A stretch of DNA of 64,000 bases from Fomes fomentarius (lineage: Eukaryota > Basidiomycota > Agaricomycetes > Polyporales > Polyporaceae), in assembly GCA_022606135.1 (NCBI GenBank), contig JABYQN010000006.1, positions 1,984,001 through 2,048,000 of the forward strand, read 5' to 3'. A model generated the notes under the pieces. That model did not search any database and had not been told where the DNA came from. It saw nothing but the letters and a program-made list of their open reading frames with translations. Shown in pieces: positions 22,663 through 34,606 of this stretch. The first letter of the stretch is position 1; each line of letters starts with the position of its first letter. A program made the position numbers and the translations under genes.

Positions 22663-23492
22663 CTGGGAGAATTGTGTGGCTGGTCGAATGGACGGAGCGA
22701 GAGATAGCGCGTAGACGCGTCAAGCCTGAGATGAGATGACGGAGCGCACGGATATGTGGGACGGGTGCCGGTCTCCGGATGCGGATTGTATACAAGATGA
22801 GAAGTATCAGGGTAGATGCATAGCAAGTGATAACAAACAGGAGCACGTTGGGCCGCACAGGGCCGAGCAGGGTCGGGAGAGAGTTGAGGTGCTGTGCAGT
22901 GTGCCCCGCTTCCACGCCCGCCCAAGAAAAATCATCCATTTGTTGAGAACATAGCTACTACTTAGTACGTACATTGCAACATAGACAGCGGTAGAGTAGT
23001 GTACACCTATTGGCTACATATTCACGTCATGACCATAGTTCCAGAAGAAACAACAATAACGATAGCAAGCATGAGACCCATCACGGTCACGGACTCGGAT
23101 GTAAAAAGGGGGATACCAAGTTGCATACAAATTCCCCTAAGTTCAATGTTTTGCGCTTTGGGCCATCTTAGCCCGAAGATGAAGGCCCAACGTTTTCAAG
23201 GCACACCACACGCTGTAGCACTTATGGCAGGTAGATTGCGACCGCCCCAAGGACGACCGGTTGCCTGTCGACGTCGAGGTGGACGTCGCACTCTGCCGAC
23301 TGACACGAGGAGATGCACTGCCTCGTTTGGCCAGGTCGTTCCCAGACAGAGTGAGGACGTGGCTTCGCGACTCGTGCAACGTCGCAGACAAAGTTTCAGG
23401 TGCCAGCCTACCGGGAAGCACAGACGGGCATGGCGTAGCGTCACGCTGCTCGACGAGCAATTGCCCGAGGGAATACAACTATCGCAGGCTGG
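22663..23492. other. Stretch without a supportable gene
   Basis: This holds the 5' flank of the carrier gene. Minus-strand frames around 23143-23478 (CHKCYSVWCALKTLGLH and similar) are open but have no recognisable domain. They may be downstream sequence of the next gene or chance. Confidence 0.4.
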
Positions 23493-24272
23493 TCAATACA
23501 ACGAACCCGCGGAGAAGCACAGAAGCATGACGTACAGTGTTTGCTTGGCTCTCAGAGCTCTCTCGCGAATGTCCCGCAGACCGCAATCTTGGATGCTGAG
23601 CTGGAAGGGGGGGCGTTGGAGGCCGATAGATCTGGACCAGCGCGCAAATGAACGGATCACTCAGAAATTTTCGTGCGAGATGAAGCAATGTGCGCCACAC
23701 ACCTTCGGCAGGGACTTTTGGCTCGCTCTTTTCGTGATCACCGGCGTCGCGTGTTGCTGTACCTGTGTGCGCTCAACGCACTCGATCGGTTCGGCGTCGG
23801 TGTGAGGCGGTGGTACAGGGAACTGCAGGCAGGGGCGCGAATGCAAACGGTGAGGAGCTGAACACTGATCGCATCGCGCGGCGGAGGGGACCGGCATGTC
23901 GAGCGAACACATACCGTGAGGTCTTGCTCGTCCACCAGCGTAATCGCAGACTCTCGTCGGCTGCCAGCGTGCGACAATGCATAGTCCTTGGGTGGTGGTG
24001 GTGGGGGCTCCGAGGAAACATAGACGGCCTGGCGTCTTTCCTTCTTGATCGCATGCTCCATAGTCTCGCGCCAGTCGGGAGGCAGCTACGTCAGGCGGGG
24101 TCAACTGTGGCGTCAAAGTACACGAGTAGCAGCGACTACATACCGGCGGCATTTCCTTATTAATGATAGTCAATGAGAGTCTTCGCAGTGCGCGAGCAGA
24201 GGTGGTTGGGGAGTCGGGGGAAAGTCTGGGGACGGGCTTGCGCCAACCCATGTTGCGGTGTCGAGGAGCCAT
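23493..24272 (-). CDS. Hypothetical protein with a possible C-terminal hydrophobic anchor
   Basis: Two exons are convincing. Exon 1 from ATG 24272 encodes MAPRHRNMGWRKPVPRLSP and ends NKEMPP at a GTATGT donor. Exon 2 reads LPPDWRETMEHAIKKERRQ, then SSEPPPPPPKDYALSHAGS and RRESAITLVDEQDLT before another GTATGT donor. The 3' part is unclear: one option ends DIRERALRAKQTLYVMLLCF with SAGSLY and a stop at 23493-23495, which would give a short hydrophobic end. No family is recognised. The first 100 residues are polar and basic with a proline run. I trust the 5' exons and doubt the end. Confidence 0.4.
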
Positions 24273-25510
24273 TTCAAAATGACGTTTGCAGATGAAACAG
24301 TAACAGTAGGCAGTCGTGGAAGCGGTCGCAGCCGTGATGGAGTTGCGAGATGTGGAGAGGGAAGGAGGTGGTAGCGAGCAGAGCGGGGAGCAGCTCAGCC
24401 CGCCTATTTAACCCAGATGGAGCGAGTAAGGTTCTACAATGCCCGCTACGCAAAAAAGGTTGGTAACAAGTGTGACGACAGTCGAGAGGGGAAGAAGGAG
24501 AGGAGACGCTCCTCCGCAAAGCAGTCCTATCCGGATAATCCGGAGCAGGGGCAGTCACACAGGGTCGGACCTCTTGCGGCGAACGAGTTAAAGCAATTGC
24601 CTCCACATGATACAGCCCCGGAAATGACTGGTTTGGTTGTTGGGTTGGAACCGGGCCCTGGTTGGGGACGCGTTTCCTCGACCGCGAGGCGCTGAATGCC
24701 TCACGGAGTCCATGAAGTGATGCCGTTTGCGAAGCAGAAGGGGGTTATTGTCTATCTGCAGCGCGAATCGGTCCAGAGCACGTCATGTCCTACACATGGT
24801 AGGTGACCCACCTGCCCGGGCCCACACACCAGCCCACACGGACACGGACACGAGGGCAATGGGCATATTCCTGCACCATGGCCAGTTTGAGGAGGCTCGG
24901 CGCACGGTGGAAATTATCGGTCAATAATCTGCCTAAGCGACACGCGTGCTCGCTGAACTCAAAGGGAAGATCGTTGAGTAAAGAACGAGCTGCGAAGGAT
25001 ACGTAAGCCGCAGAAAGACTGAGCTCGGGCGCAACCTACCTGGACGTTTCAGTGCAAGAGGCGGTGCACGTGTTGGCGTTGTGGTGAGAGTATAGGCGCG
25101 CCCGCAGGCGGGTCAGTCCGATGAACATCGGGATGAGAAGAAAGCAGTAAAAGGCAGTACTAACTCAGCGGAATCGCCATTCATATCTCTCTCATTGCGG
25201 TGCGTGCCAGTGCGATCCACGTCCGTCACCCGCGCGGACGATCCTTCCTATGTCCACTGGCACAGGCGTCGGTTCAAGCTTCAAGTCCGGCGGGCCCGGT
25301 CCCGCCCCACAGTCAGCATGAGCTCCTCCAAGACAAATGTGACATTCATATATTACAGTATACACGGCATATCATACAGACAACAGACAGTAAGGCGACA
25401 CCGCAGATCACAACGTTCGGAACAAGGCACGACATGCAGGATGACAAGGAAAGCGAGATTACAAAATCGTTCGACTCACACCACCGAACTCGCAGCCACA
25501 TCCCAGTTTC
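24273..25510. other. Gene-free intergenic stretch
   Basis: No coding sequence, RNA gene or mobile element could be supported in these 1.2 kb. They separate the 3' end of Argonaute from the 5' end of the hypothetical gene; both lie on the minus strand, so part must be the promoter of the latter. Confidence 0.45.
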
Positions 25511-28500
25511 TCAGGAGAAGTACATAAGGGACGCGGTCGTGCGGTGGAGGGGTTTGAAGCTCGCGCGGAAAGCTTCCAGCTGGCGCGAGGCTTCCGTGGA
25601 CTCCAGTTGCGTAGCCGACTCACTGAGGTCTTGTGGGCCCTCAGGGTCGTAGTGGTGCTTCGCACGAGAGCAGACAATATCCGCGTCTAGGAGGAAGGAG
25701 CACCCTCAGTACGTGGGTGGTTCCGAGTACGCTAGAAGCACTTACAATAGACGGGGGCAGGTATAGAGACGGACCGGGTCGAGCGGGCATACACATGGCA
25801 GAGCGCGAACGACAGCGCCTGTAAGCTGTCGGGCGTGAAATTGTTCTCGTCGTGGAGAACGTTGTAGTGCGCAGGGCGCGAAGTTCCCAACAGCGTATAT
25901 ATCACAATACATGGTCAGCCGGAGGGAACGCGGAGTGAAGTGATTGTACTTATCCACTGTGACTCTGGAGGTAAAAGTCGAATTCCGTCGGATGCGTGAT
26001 ATCGCGGTCGACGACGGTACCCGCGGGACAGTTGCCGCTCCTGTCGCCCTCGTCGGGACGCTGCGGGAAGAAGCGGACGTGGTGCCGCTTTCCAACGACG
26101 ACCATGGTGATTTTGGCATCGATTCCGAGTTTCTTGCACGCGGCCTTGAGTTGGGGGAGCTCTGGTATGGGTCGTGAGCGAGAAGCGGTCGAAAGGACTG
26201 ATGAATAACTGACCGAAATCGAGGACGTGTTGGAACTGTCCTTCCGACACGCCGTCCCGGTAGAAGATGATCCGCTTGGGATCGGGCGACTTCCTCTCCG
26301 CCTTCGTCCGGTAGGCGCGATACATTCCGAGGATCTTGAGGGCCATATCCTCTAGATCGTCGATCATCTCCTGCCGCGATGTCTGCACGCGGCACTCGGC
26401 GACGTACTTAGCCGTGTCGGAGTCGACGTTGCCCACCAGCGCGGTGAACGATGGGCGGCCGTCAGCACCAGGAGCCGGATGAATCACGTCCGCGCTGTTA
26501 CCATATGAGAAAGTGTTTGCGCACACATTCAGTCAACACTCACCCCATGACGACCGTCGGGTTGTGTGGGTCCGTGAGCACGGGGACGGACCGTGCGTCG
26601 GGAATCGTGTTGATACCGCCCATCTTCACGTTGATCCTGCGGGAATTCGTCAACACCACATTCAGCGGCAAGCATCGAGGCTAACCCACTTTAAGCACAC
26701 GTTCGCAAAATACTGCTGCTTCGCGCGGACACACTTGGCGCTCTTGAGACACTGAGTTGCCACTCCCTGCGTGATGTCGCCAAAACTGTGATATGGTATT
26801 GAGCGTGCGCAGGATCCGGATAGGAGAGCAATACTCACTGCTTGACCGCGTGATACATGTCGGTGGAAGCTTCGGGCAGGACCACGACGATCAGTTCAGG
26901 TCCGCCCGCTCCCTTGTGCTTGTTCATTACTTGACGCCCGCAATTCTTCAATTGCTGTACAATCGTTGAGCGAACGTCAACACAAAAGAGCTCCATACGA
27001 CTGACCTCGCCGATCTTAGCGGAGGAGTGCTGGTAGAAGACCATGGGATCGCTCTCTTCACACTTCATACCTGATGCGCAGCATGAACGGTTTGCCCCAA
27101 GCAATCGACGAACGGAGCACGTACCCACTGCGGCGAAAGCTTGCAGGAATCCAGATATCAGCTCATTGGCTGCCTCCTGCCTGAACCGTTGCGGCCGTTC
27201 ATAGACAACAACCATCCACCGCTTGATTCCAACGGCTCTATAGAACTTCTTATCGATCCTGGGACGAGCGTGAGTGACGATCGTTGAAATCACGTAGAAT
27301 CACTCACATATTCCATGCTCCATGTTGTGGTTTCTGTAGAACAAGCAAATGGTTAGTATGTAACGAGGCATACGTGATATTCTACTCACGATCGTGGCTT
27401 GCCGGCTACCAACGCCATACTGGAGGGTAGGTGCCTCCAGGATACGCGCCTGGAGAGACTGCGGTCCGATGTTCGGGGCCATGTGCATACCAAATTGCTG
27501 GAAGGGAGTCAGTCAAGACACTCCAACACGCAACTCGCACAGTTGTCACTTACTCGCACGTACTCAGACTGTCCATATGCGAGCACACCCAGTCCTGCGC
27601 GAATGCTGGCAAGCCGATCCTGTGGCTTTTTCGTAGCAAAATCCAGAACATCCTTAGTCTTCTCCGGCGGGACTTGCTTGCGCATGATCTGACCCGCAGG
27701 AATGGTACAGCATTCCATCGGGATGATGGCACCTGATCCAACCTACGCGGCGAATAAGTGATGGATACAATGATGGAGTAATCGCACATACCTCGATGCA
27801 AACAATGTCGGGGAACCGCAGCTTGTAGTTGTGAGTCTGCTCAAAATACTGTGCGACAGTGAGCGTTTGACCACTCCGCAACGTGAACGACAGCTGGCTA
27901 GCACCGGCTGTCGTGAGCTTCTTCACGACCCTAGCAGGTCGATGATTGGTCTGCGCTTGACCGGGAATGAAAGCGTCCACTCGAACTCCTGAGAGGAACC
28001 TCTGGAGTTTGATTCTCTCCCGCTCTGGGAAACCATGCTTCGGGGCGAGGAGGTTCGGGTTGTCATTCTTGCGATCCACGAACTCGAGTGCTACGTCAAT
28101 TACCCTTCCAGGCTTGTACATGGTGCCTGTGCTGATGTCGACGTTGATCAACATCTTCCCAATGGCGGGGCGAACGGACTGGAAGTAACCACGCCAGAGA
28201 ACGATGCCACCGCCTATTTCCAGCTTGTCGACGTCGGTAAAGAAGGAGCGAACGTTGAAGGGGTACTTCAGCGACGGCTCCATGCGGATCACTACGTTCA
28301 ACGCCTGAGGCATGCCAACGGGATGAGTCAGACCGCATAACGACAGTGCATAGTTAACGCTTACTGTGATGGCCGTCAATACGGTGTTATCGTGCGACTG
28401 TTTTCCCTGAAGAAAGCGGGATAGCACTCTGAATTGCTCGTAAGTGGAAGCACTCGCACATAGAGATGTAGGGCACATACTCCGGGTTGATGGTCGCGAC

Positions 28501-29217
28501 ATGCGTTAACTTGACCTTGTACGGCCTAGGCCCGCGGGTGACTTCGCCACCTTGAGTGGCCTCCCCCGGAGACTGGTCAGAGAGCGTGAATGTGAACTGA
28601 GAATAACATGAGCTTTACGACTCGTGATCTGAATATTGAATGCGTACCTCCTGCGTGCCGGAAGGACCAAAAGGGAGTTCGCGCGCAGCGAACATGTTCT
28701 TGCGGCCGTCGTATGCCGCACGGGGGGTGAACACCTCGGGTGCGATCACGGTCTGGAGACGTTTGATGATCTCCATGTTGAGCCGTGCTGGAAGGGTCTT
28801 TTCCGAGGGCGAAATAACTGCGATTGCTTCATGAGAAGCATGTCAAAATGAACAAGAGTGGAGCACATACCCACTACAGAGGTCACCCCGGGCTTAGAAA
28901 GGTAAGAATACAGGCAGAAGGAAAACGAACACACCGTCATAATGGTGTATGGTGTCCTGTGGGATGGACACCTCAAAGTGGTTGGTGAACACGGTCAACC
29001 TGCGACCACTTTGACCAAAGGCGGGGCGCTTAACGCCAATGGTGGTGATATGCGACGCTGTGTCGGGAAGACCAACATTTGGCGCAGCCGTACGGGTCGT
29101 TCCAACAGGGCCGGCACCGCGAGGGCCAGCACCTCGTGGGCCACCGCGTCCTGCGACTGGACCTTGGCCACGGCCGCGGCCGCCACCACCACTACCAGGA
29201 GGGCCACGAGGAGGCAT
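25511..29217 (-). CDS. Argonaute, RNA-guided slicer of the RNAi pathway
   Basis: A full-length eukaryotic Argonaute in many exons. The N-terminus is Gly/Arg-rich ([17 protein letters not shown]). The N domain includes [20 protein letters not shown]1785 reads [23 protein letters not shown] lies around [20 protein letters not shown] with [13 protein letters not shown]. The Mid part includes [20 protein letters not shown]. The PIWI domain has [48 protein letters not shown] and [10 protein letters not shown]. The chain ends TTASLMYFS with TGA at 25511-25513. The catalytic Asp (ADVIHP), Glu (RQEMID) and Asp (YRDGVS) are present. The fourth position is Asp (VYYADIV), giving DEDD, as in some yeast Argonautes, rather than animal DEDH. 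Slicing is therefore expected. No Dicer or RdRP lies nearby. The ATG at 29217 opens the RG-rich start. Confidence 0.95.
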
Positions 29218-30044
29218 GATGATACTGAGGGGAGTATAACTTGGAGACACTGGCGAGGGGAGAGGCAAAAGAGAGAGTTTGTCAGAGGTGAGCAGAACGC
29301 GACGGCGGGTATTTATTGGAAGCCAGAAGCAGGAGCTTTGTGCTGCAGGATCGATAGATCTTTGGCAGAGGACGATGCATGACGTGACCGCGCATTTGCC
29401 TCAAACGGCTTTGTTGTTTCTTGTTGACGCGTCGCGTCTCAATTGTTGCGTCCTCCGAGTCTTTCTCTCGGTTCGCGTCCTTTGGCCCTCGCGCGTTCGC
29501 GTGTACGATCGCCTAAGTAACAAGTCCGAGCGTTGCTCATCATCCTTGTTCACGTTGTCGCACTAGCCAGTGCCACCGCTGTAGCTATAGGCTGAAGGAT
29601 GCCGTCTCGTTCTCACGCTGCTCTCCGCGTCCTCAATCGCAATCGGTCTCCTTATTTCCTTTTTGCTGCAGCAGCTCGCACATCGGCTGCGCTCTGCTGC
29701 GTTCTCATACCTCCCCCATGCCGACGCGCGGATATTGGCACACCCCAAAAGCTGTTTGAAAAGCGTTCTTACCAGCCTCGCTCTGAACGCTTGAGGCGCG
29801 TGGCAATGCCATTGTCAACGCCGATTATTCGTCCTTCCGGCCATTCATGTTTATGCATAGCACAACATGCATTCTGAGCGTGTCCGGTCGCGGTACACCT
29901 GCGAGTCAGCATTCTGAGGGAGTGCCGAGTCAGAGTAACCTCGGGAGATCTGCAGACCAGATCGGCGGCGCGCAGCTCGTCCGGGATCATCATCTTTGAT
30001 CGCCAAATTCGCTTGCCCCCTCCCGCCTCTCCAGTCCGAGCCTG
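29218..30044. other. Divergent promoter region between Argonaute and HIS4
   Basis: The 827 bases separate two genes transcribed away from each other. Two amino-acid-control sites lie at its right end. A plus-strand frame at 29599-29877 (MPSRSHAALRVLNRN...) has no recognisable domain and is not called. Confidence 0.6.
29903..29932 (-). promoter_or_regulatory. Two TGACTC (Gcn4/Cpc1-type) sites upstream of HIS4
   Basis: GAGTCA occurs at 29903-29908 and 29927-29932, that is TGACTC on the minus strand, 24 bases apart. They lie about 115-140 bases before the HIS4 ATG. TGACTC is the core site of the bZIP activators Gcn4 (yeast) and Cpc1/CpcA (filamentous fungi), which induce amino-acid genes on starvation. 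Two spaced copies in front of a histidine gene fit general amino acid control; binding is inferred. Confidence 0.6.
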
Positions 30045-32735
30045 ATGTCCGTCTTCCTCCCGCTCCTCGACGCCGACGTTGGCGACCACGCTCTTCTCGC
30101 CGCTCTCGCCCGCATCGGGCCACTCCTCATCCCTCCAGCCCAGCTCAATGCCCCTTTCTTGCCTCAAAATGCCAGTCAATATATCCTCCTTGATTCTCAC
30201 TCATCCCTGAGCACAGACGAGGTCGTATCTCTTCTCGACAATGGCGCCGACAAGGTTATCCTCCCTCTAACGCTTGCAAAAGACCTTGTAGGCCTTGTTT
30301 CAGAAGAGAGGCTCCTCTTGCTCCTTGACGTTGCCAACGTCTCCACCGTTTCCGAAAGAATTCGCAATGGAGTATCCGGCGTGCTCATCAAGACCCCGTC
30401 CGTCGATGTCGACTTCATTGCCTCCTTCTCGCGTTTCTTTGCCGGCTCCTCCATCCACGTACTCCCAACTACGTCCACCGAGCCTCCTTCGCGATCCACC
30501 CTCCGCGCACTTCATGCCGCTAACACCACACTAGTCATTCCGACTGCCCTCCTCACGCTCTCTGCTACAGATAGCGAGCGCATCAACGTCGCGGATGCAT
30601 TCCTCGCGAGCATCACATCCGATCGCAAGGATGGCCTCTTTCCTACCGTCGTCTCCTCCTATCCCGACGGCGGACGTACGCTCGGACTCGTCTACTCCTC
30701 TATCGAGTCAGTGAAGCAGAGCATCGTGATCGGGAAGGGGGTATACCAGTCGCGCAAGCACGGCCTCTGGCGCAAAGGCGAGACTTCCGGCGCAACCCAA
30801 GACATAGTGCGCATCACACTAGACTGTGATGCGGATGCTCTCGAGTTCTCCGTCATCCAGAACGGCGCGGGCTTCTGTCATCTCGAGCGTTTGTCGTGCT
30901 TCGGGTCCGGCGAGCCCGCCGGCCTTGCAGCACTCGAACGCACCCTGCAGTCCCGTCTCGATGCCGCACCGGAGGGCTCCTATACCCGCAGGCTCTTCAA
31001 CGATCCCGAACTGCTGCGCTCCAAGATCATGGAGGAAGCAGACGAACTGTGTCGTGCAGAGACCAAGGAGGAGATCGCGTTCGAGGCTGCGGACTTGCTT
31101 TACTTCACCCTCACGCGGTGCGTTGCAGAAGGAGTCAGTATCTCCGACATTGAGCGTTCGCTCGATCGAAAGGCAAAGAAGGTGACACGCCGCCCAGGCA
31201 ACGCCAAAGCGCAGTGGTCGCAGAAGCCATCCTCAACCACAGAAGTCTCTACTGCGCAGAATGCGACCACCACGCGTCCCGCAGAAGCATCGAAGCCGGC
31301 ACCAGCACCAGCACCCCCTTCCGTGCCTTCATCTCCGCCAGACACACCCATCCGTATGCGCAGCCACGACCTCGCGCTCACGACTGCATCCGAGCGCGCG
31401 AGGCTCCTTCGGAGACCCGTGCTCAAGTCTGACGAGATGATCGCGAAGGTTAAGCCAATTGTCGACGACGTCCGGCAGCGCGGGGACACCGCCCTACTCG
31501 AGCTCACCGCCAAGTTCGATAAGGCGCGGCTCTCCTGCGCCGTCGTGCGCCCACCGTTCCCGCCCGAGACGATGCAGCTCGCAGACGACGTGCGCGCGGC
31601 GATCGACATTGCGTACGCGAATATCTACAAGTTCCACGCGGCGCAGGCAGCGCAGGACACGCTCAAAGTCGAGACGATGCCCGGCGTCGTCTGCTCGCGC
31701 TTTGCGCGCCCCATCGCACGCGTCGGCCTGTACGTCCCCGGCGGGACGGCCATCCTCCCGTCAACCGCGCTCATGCTCGGTATCCCTGCACAGGTCGCTG
31801 GGTGCAAAGAGATCGTGCTAGCGACGCCTCCCCGTCCGGACGGCAGTGTGTCTCCCGAGGTCATGTATGTCGCCAAGCTCGTCGGCGCGTCTGCGATCCT
31901 CAAGGCGGGCGGGGCGCAGGCCGTCGCCGCGCTTGCATACGGGACAGCGACGGTGCCCAAAGTAGACAAGATCTTCGGCCCGGGCAATCAGTGGGTCACA
32001 GCCGCGAAGATGTTCGTCCAGAACGACACGGATGCGCTCGTCGCCATCGACATGCCCGCGGGCCCGTCAGAGGTGCTCGTAGTTGCGGATCACACGGCCA
32101 ACGCCGCCTTCGTCGCGGCCGACCTCCTCTCGCAGGCCGAGCATGGCGTCGACTCGCAAGTCGTGCTCGTCACCGTCGACCTTGCGGACGAACGCATCGC
32201 AGCCATCGAGACCGAGGTCGACAAGCAGGCGCGTGCGCTCACCCGGGTCGACATTGTGCGCCAGTCGATCCCGAAGAGCATCATCGTCAAGGTGCGCACG
32301 GTCGAAGAAGCGATCGACTTCTCCAACGATTACGCGCCCGAGCACTTGATCCTCCACCTAGAGGACGCCCCAGCTGCGGTCGCTGCAGTCGAAAATGCAG
32401 GCAGCGTCTTCGTTGGCCCTTACTCCCCGGAGAGGTACGTCTCGATCGCATATGCTGCTGGTTTATATATCATTAATTATCGATCGATATCTCTCTTTTC
32501 ATGATCTAGCTGCGGGGACTATGCGTCTGGCACGAACCACACGTTGCCCACGAACGGATACGCCCGTCAGTTCAGCGGCGTCAACACACTATCCTTCCAA
32601 AAACACATCACATCGCAGGAGGTCACTGCGGAAGGCCTGAAGGACCTCGGTCCGATCGTAGCCACACTCGCCGATTGCGAAGGACTGGATGCCCATGCCA
32701 ATGCAGTACGAGTCCGGTTACGAGCTCTTGCTTGA
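30045..32735 (+). CDS. HIS4: Trifunctional histidine biosynthesis enzyme HIS4
   Basis: Two exons, 30045-32434 and 32510-32735, encode 871 residues. The first 200 or so residues form an N-terminal region. The phosphoribosyl-AMP cyclohydrolase domain has [17 protein letters not shown] and [12 protein letters not shown]. The phosphoribosyl-ATP pyrophosphohydrolase domain has [20 protein letters not shown] with [12 protein letters not shown] Pro/Ala linker ([13 protein letters not shown]) leads to histidinol dehydrogenase, with [54 protein letters not shown] and [15 protein letters not shown]. The intron splits the codon in [20 protein letters not shown], a conserved region near the C-terminus. 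The enzyme performs the second, third and last two steps of histidine synthesis in the cytosol. Length and domain order match fungal His4. Two TGACTC sites upstream suggest control by amino acid supply. Confidence 0.97.
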
Positions 32736-32928
32736 TCATGTCCGAAACCTCTTAGGTTGAATATCTGAACGGCGATCTTATCGCACACAGAAAAACTGTA
32801 GAAGACTATGTAGAGTAGCAGTGCAATGATAGCAACATGACCAGTAATATAAAATCTAGAGCACCCAAGGCAGGTACAGAAGGCACTGTACCTACCTCTC
32901 ACCCCAAACAACCGCCCAACTCAAGAGC

Positions 32929-34382
32929 TTAGTTACTCCTGTAAAGAGCGCGCCTGGCAGCCTTAATGATAACCCCGGTGTCAGGGAAGGTGAGGTTCTC
33001 GAGGTTGACGGCATACTGGTGTTACAATGCCGTGAGTTGACACTTCTCTCACAACACACAAAAACTACTCACGGGAGTGGGCACATCAGCACCGGTGACA
33101 CGCTCAACAGGCGCGTCGAGGTAGTCGAAGGCCTCGCTCTCGATGATCTGGGCGCAGATCTCACTGCCGACACCAAATGCGGGGAAGCCACCCTCAGCAA
33201 TGACGATGCTATATCGCAGGGGGTCAGTGATACTGGCACAATGCATTGCGTTAGAGAGACATACCGGTTGGTCTTCTTGACCGACGCCTTGATAGTCTCA
33301 ATGTCAAGAGGGCGGATGCTGCGCAGGTTGATAACTTCCGCCTTCACGCCCTCCTTTGCGAGCTCATCGGCGGCCTCCAAGCTGTGCGTGACCATCTTGC
33401 TGTGTGCAACAATGGTAATGTCACTACCCTCCCTCTCGACCTTCGCCTTGCCGATGGGCAAAAGGAAACCGTCTGACATCGCCTGAGACGACATGGGGAA
33501 AGTTACACCATACAACAGCTCGTTCTCGAGGAAGACGACGGGGTTCGGGTCACGGATGGCGGACTTGAGGATACATTGCAATCTGCGATTAAGCAAGGCG
33601 AAAGGAACACGTCACAAGCAAACGGACCTTCAGCAGACCCTTGCAGTCCTCCGCGCTCCAAGGGCTAACGACTTTCAGACCAGGGATCTGGCCGTACCAT
33701 GATGCGTAGTCTTGTGAGTGTTGTGCGGCGACACCGGCAGCAGCACCGTTGGGACCGCGGAAGACGATAGGACATGGCAGGACACCACCGGACATGTAGT
33801 GGGTCTTGGCCGCAGAGTTCACAATTTGGTCGATTGCCTGCATGGAGAAGTTGAAAGTCATGAACTCGCAGCTGGTGATATGTCAGTCTTTCCATGTCCA
33901 TTGGGCTCAACATCGCGTTCACTCACATTGGCCGGAGACCAGCGAAGGCAGCACCGATCGCGACACCAGCGAACCCCATCTCAGTAATCGGTGTGTCAAC
34001 GACGCGCTTCTCGCCGAACTTGTCCAGAAGCCCCTTCGTGACCTACACCTGTATATGAGTTCACTGCTCAGGCCTACGACACTGACACAACGCACCTTGT
34101 ATGCACCATTGTACCGCGCGACTTCCTCACCGAGGACGAAGACGTTGTCATCGCGCAGCATTTCCTCCTCCATCGCGGCGTTGAGTGCTTCACGCACAGT
34201 CATCTGCGTGGATGTGCCTGATTAGACTGTGGTCTAGACATGCGGCAAGAGCATATTACCGTATGCTCGCTCTGCGACGCATATCCGCGAGCAAGACGCG
34301 CACCGACCAACTGTGCCGACCGTGCAGAACGTGCGTGTGCAAGTGCGGGGGCAAGACGAGAGAAGACGGTGCGCGATGCCAT
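32929..34382 (-). CDS. PDB1: Pyruvate dehydrogenase E1 beta subunit, mitochondrial
   Basis: The first exon from ATG 34382 encodes a basic presequence, [19 protein letters not shown], running to GYASQS. Then [20 protein letters not shown] with [17 protein letters not shown], the classical E1-beta start with the Glu that activates thiamine pyrophosphate. Later exons hold [40 protein letters not shown] and [20 protein letters not shown]. The transferrin-like C-terminal domain follows, with [36 protein letters not shown] and [14 protein letters not shown]. The chain ends [11 protein letters not shown] before TAA at 32929-32931. With E1-alpha it decarboxylates pyruvate in the mitochondrial matrix. 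Length is normal and no residue looks lost. Confidence 0.97.
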
Positions 34383-34606
34383 GTTTTTGGAGGGGACGGG
34401 GAGAGGGAGAAGGACGTGGAAAGACCCAAGATTTTGGCTGGGGAGTGGTGAGGTGGCTCGGACGCGCTCGGGACGCGTGCATAACTTGTAAAGCGCCCGC
34501 ATCGCGCCCCAAACAATCTCACACAGTCGGCCCACTCGATGATAACATTGATATGATTATAGCACGACGTCCTCCTCTCCCTCTTCCCTCCTCGACGATA
34601 TCAGAC

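Noticed and set aside
22084..22714. Plus-strand ORFs opposite the 5' half of the mitochondrial carrier
   Set aside because: They mirror the EF-hand coding exons on the minus strand, which have clear family motifs.
29599..29877. Plus-strand ORF (MPSRSHAALRVLNRN...) upstream of HIS4
   Set aside because: No domain and no conserved pattern; it lies in the promoter between Argonaute and HIS4.
31100..32357. Long minus-strand and alternate-frame ORFs inside HIS4
   Set aside because: They are shadows of the GC-rich HIS4 coding sequence, which is certain from its three domains.
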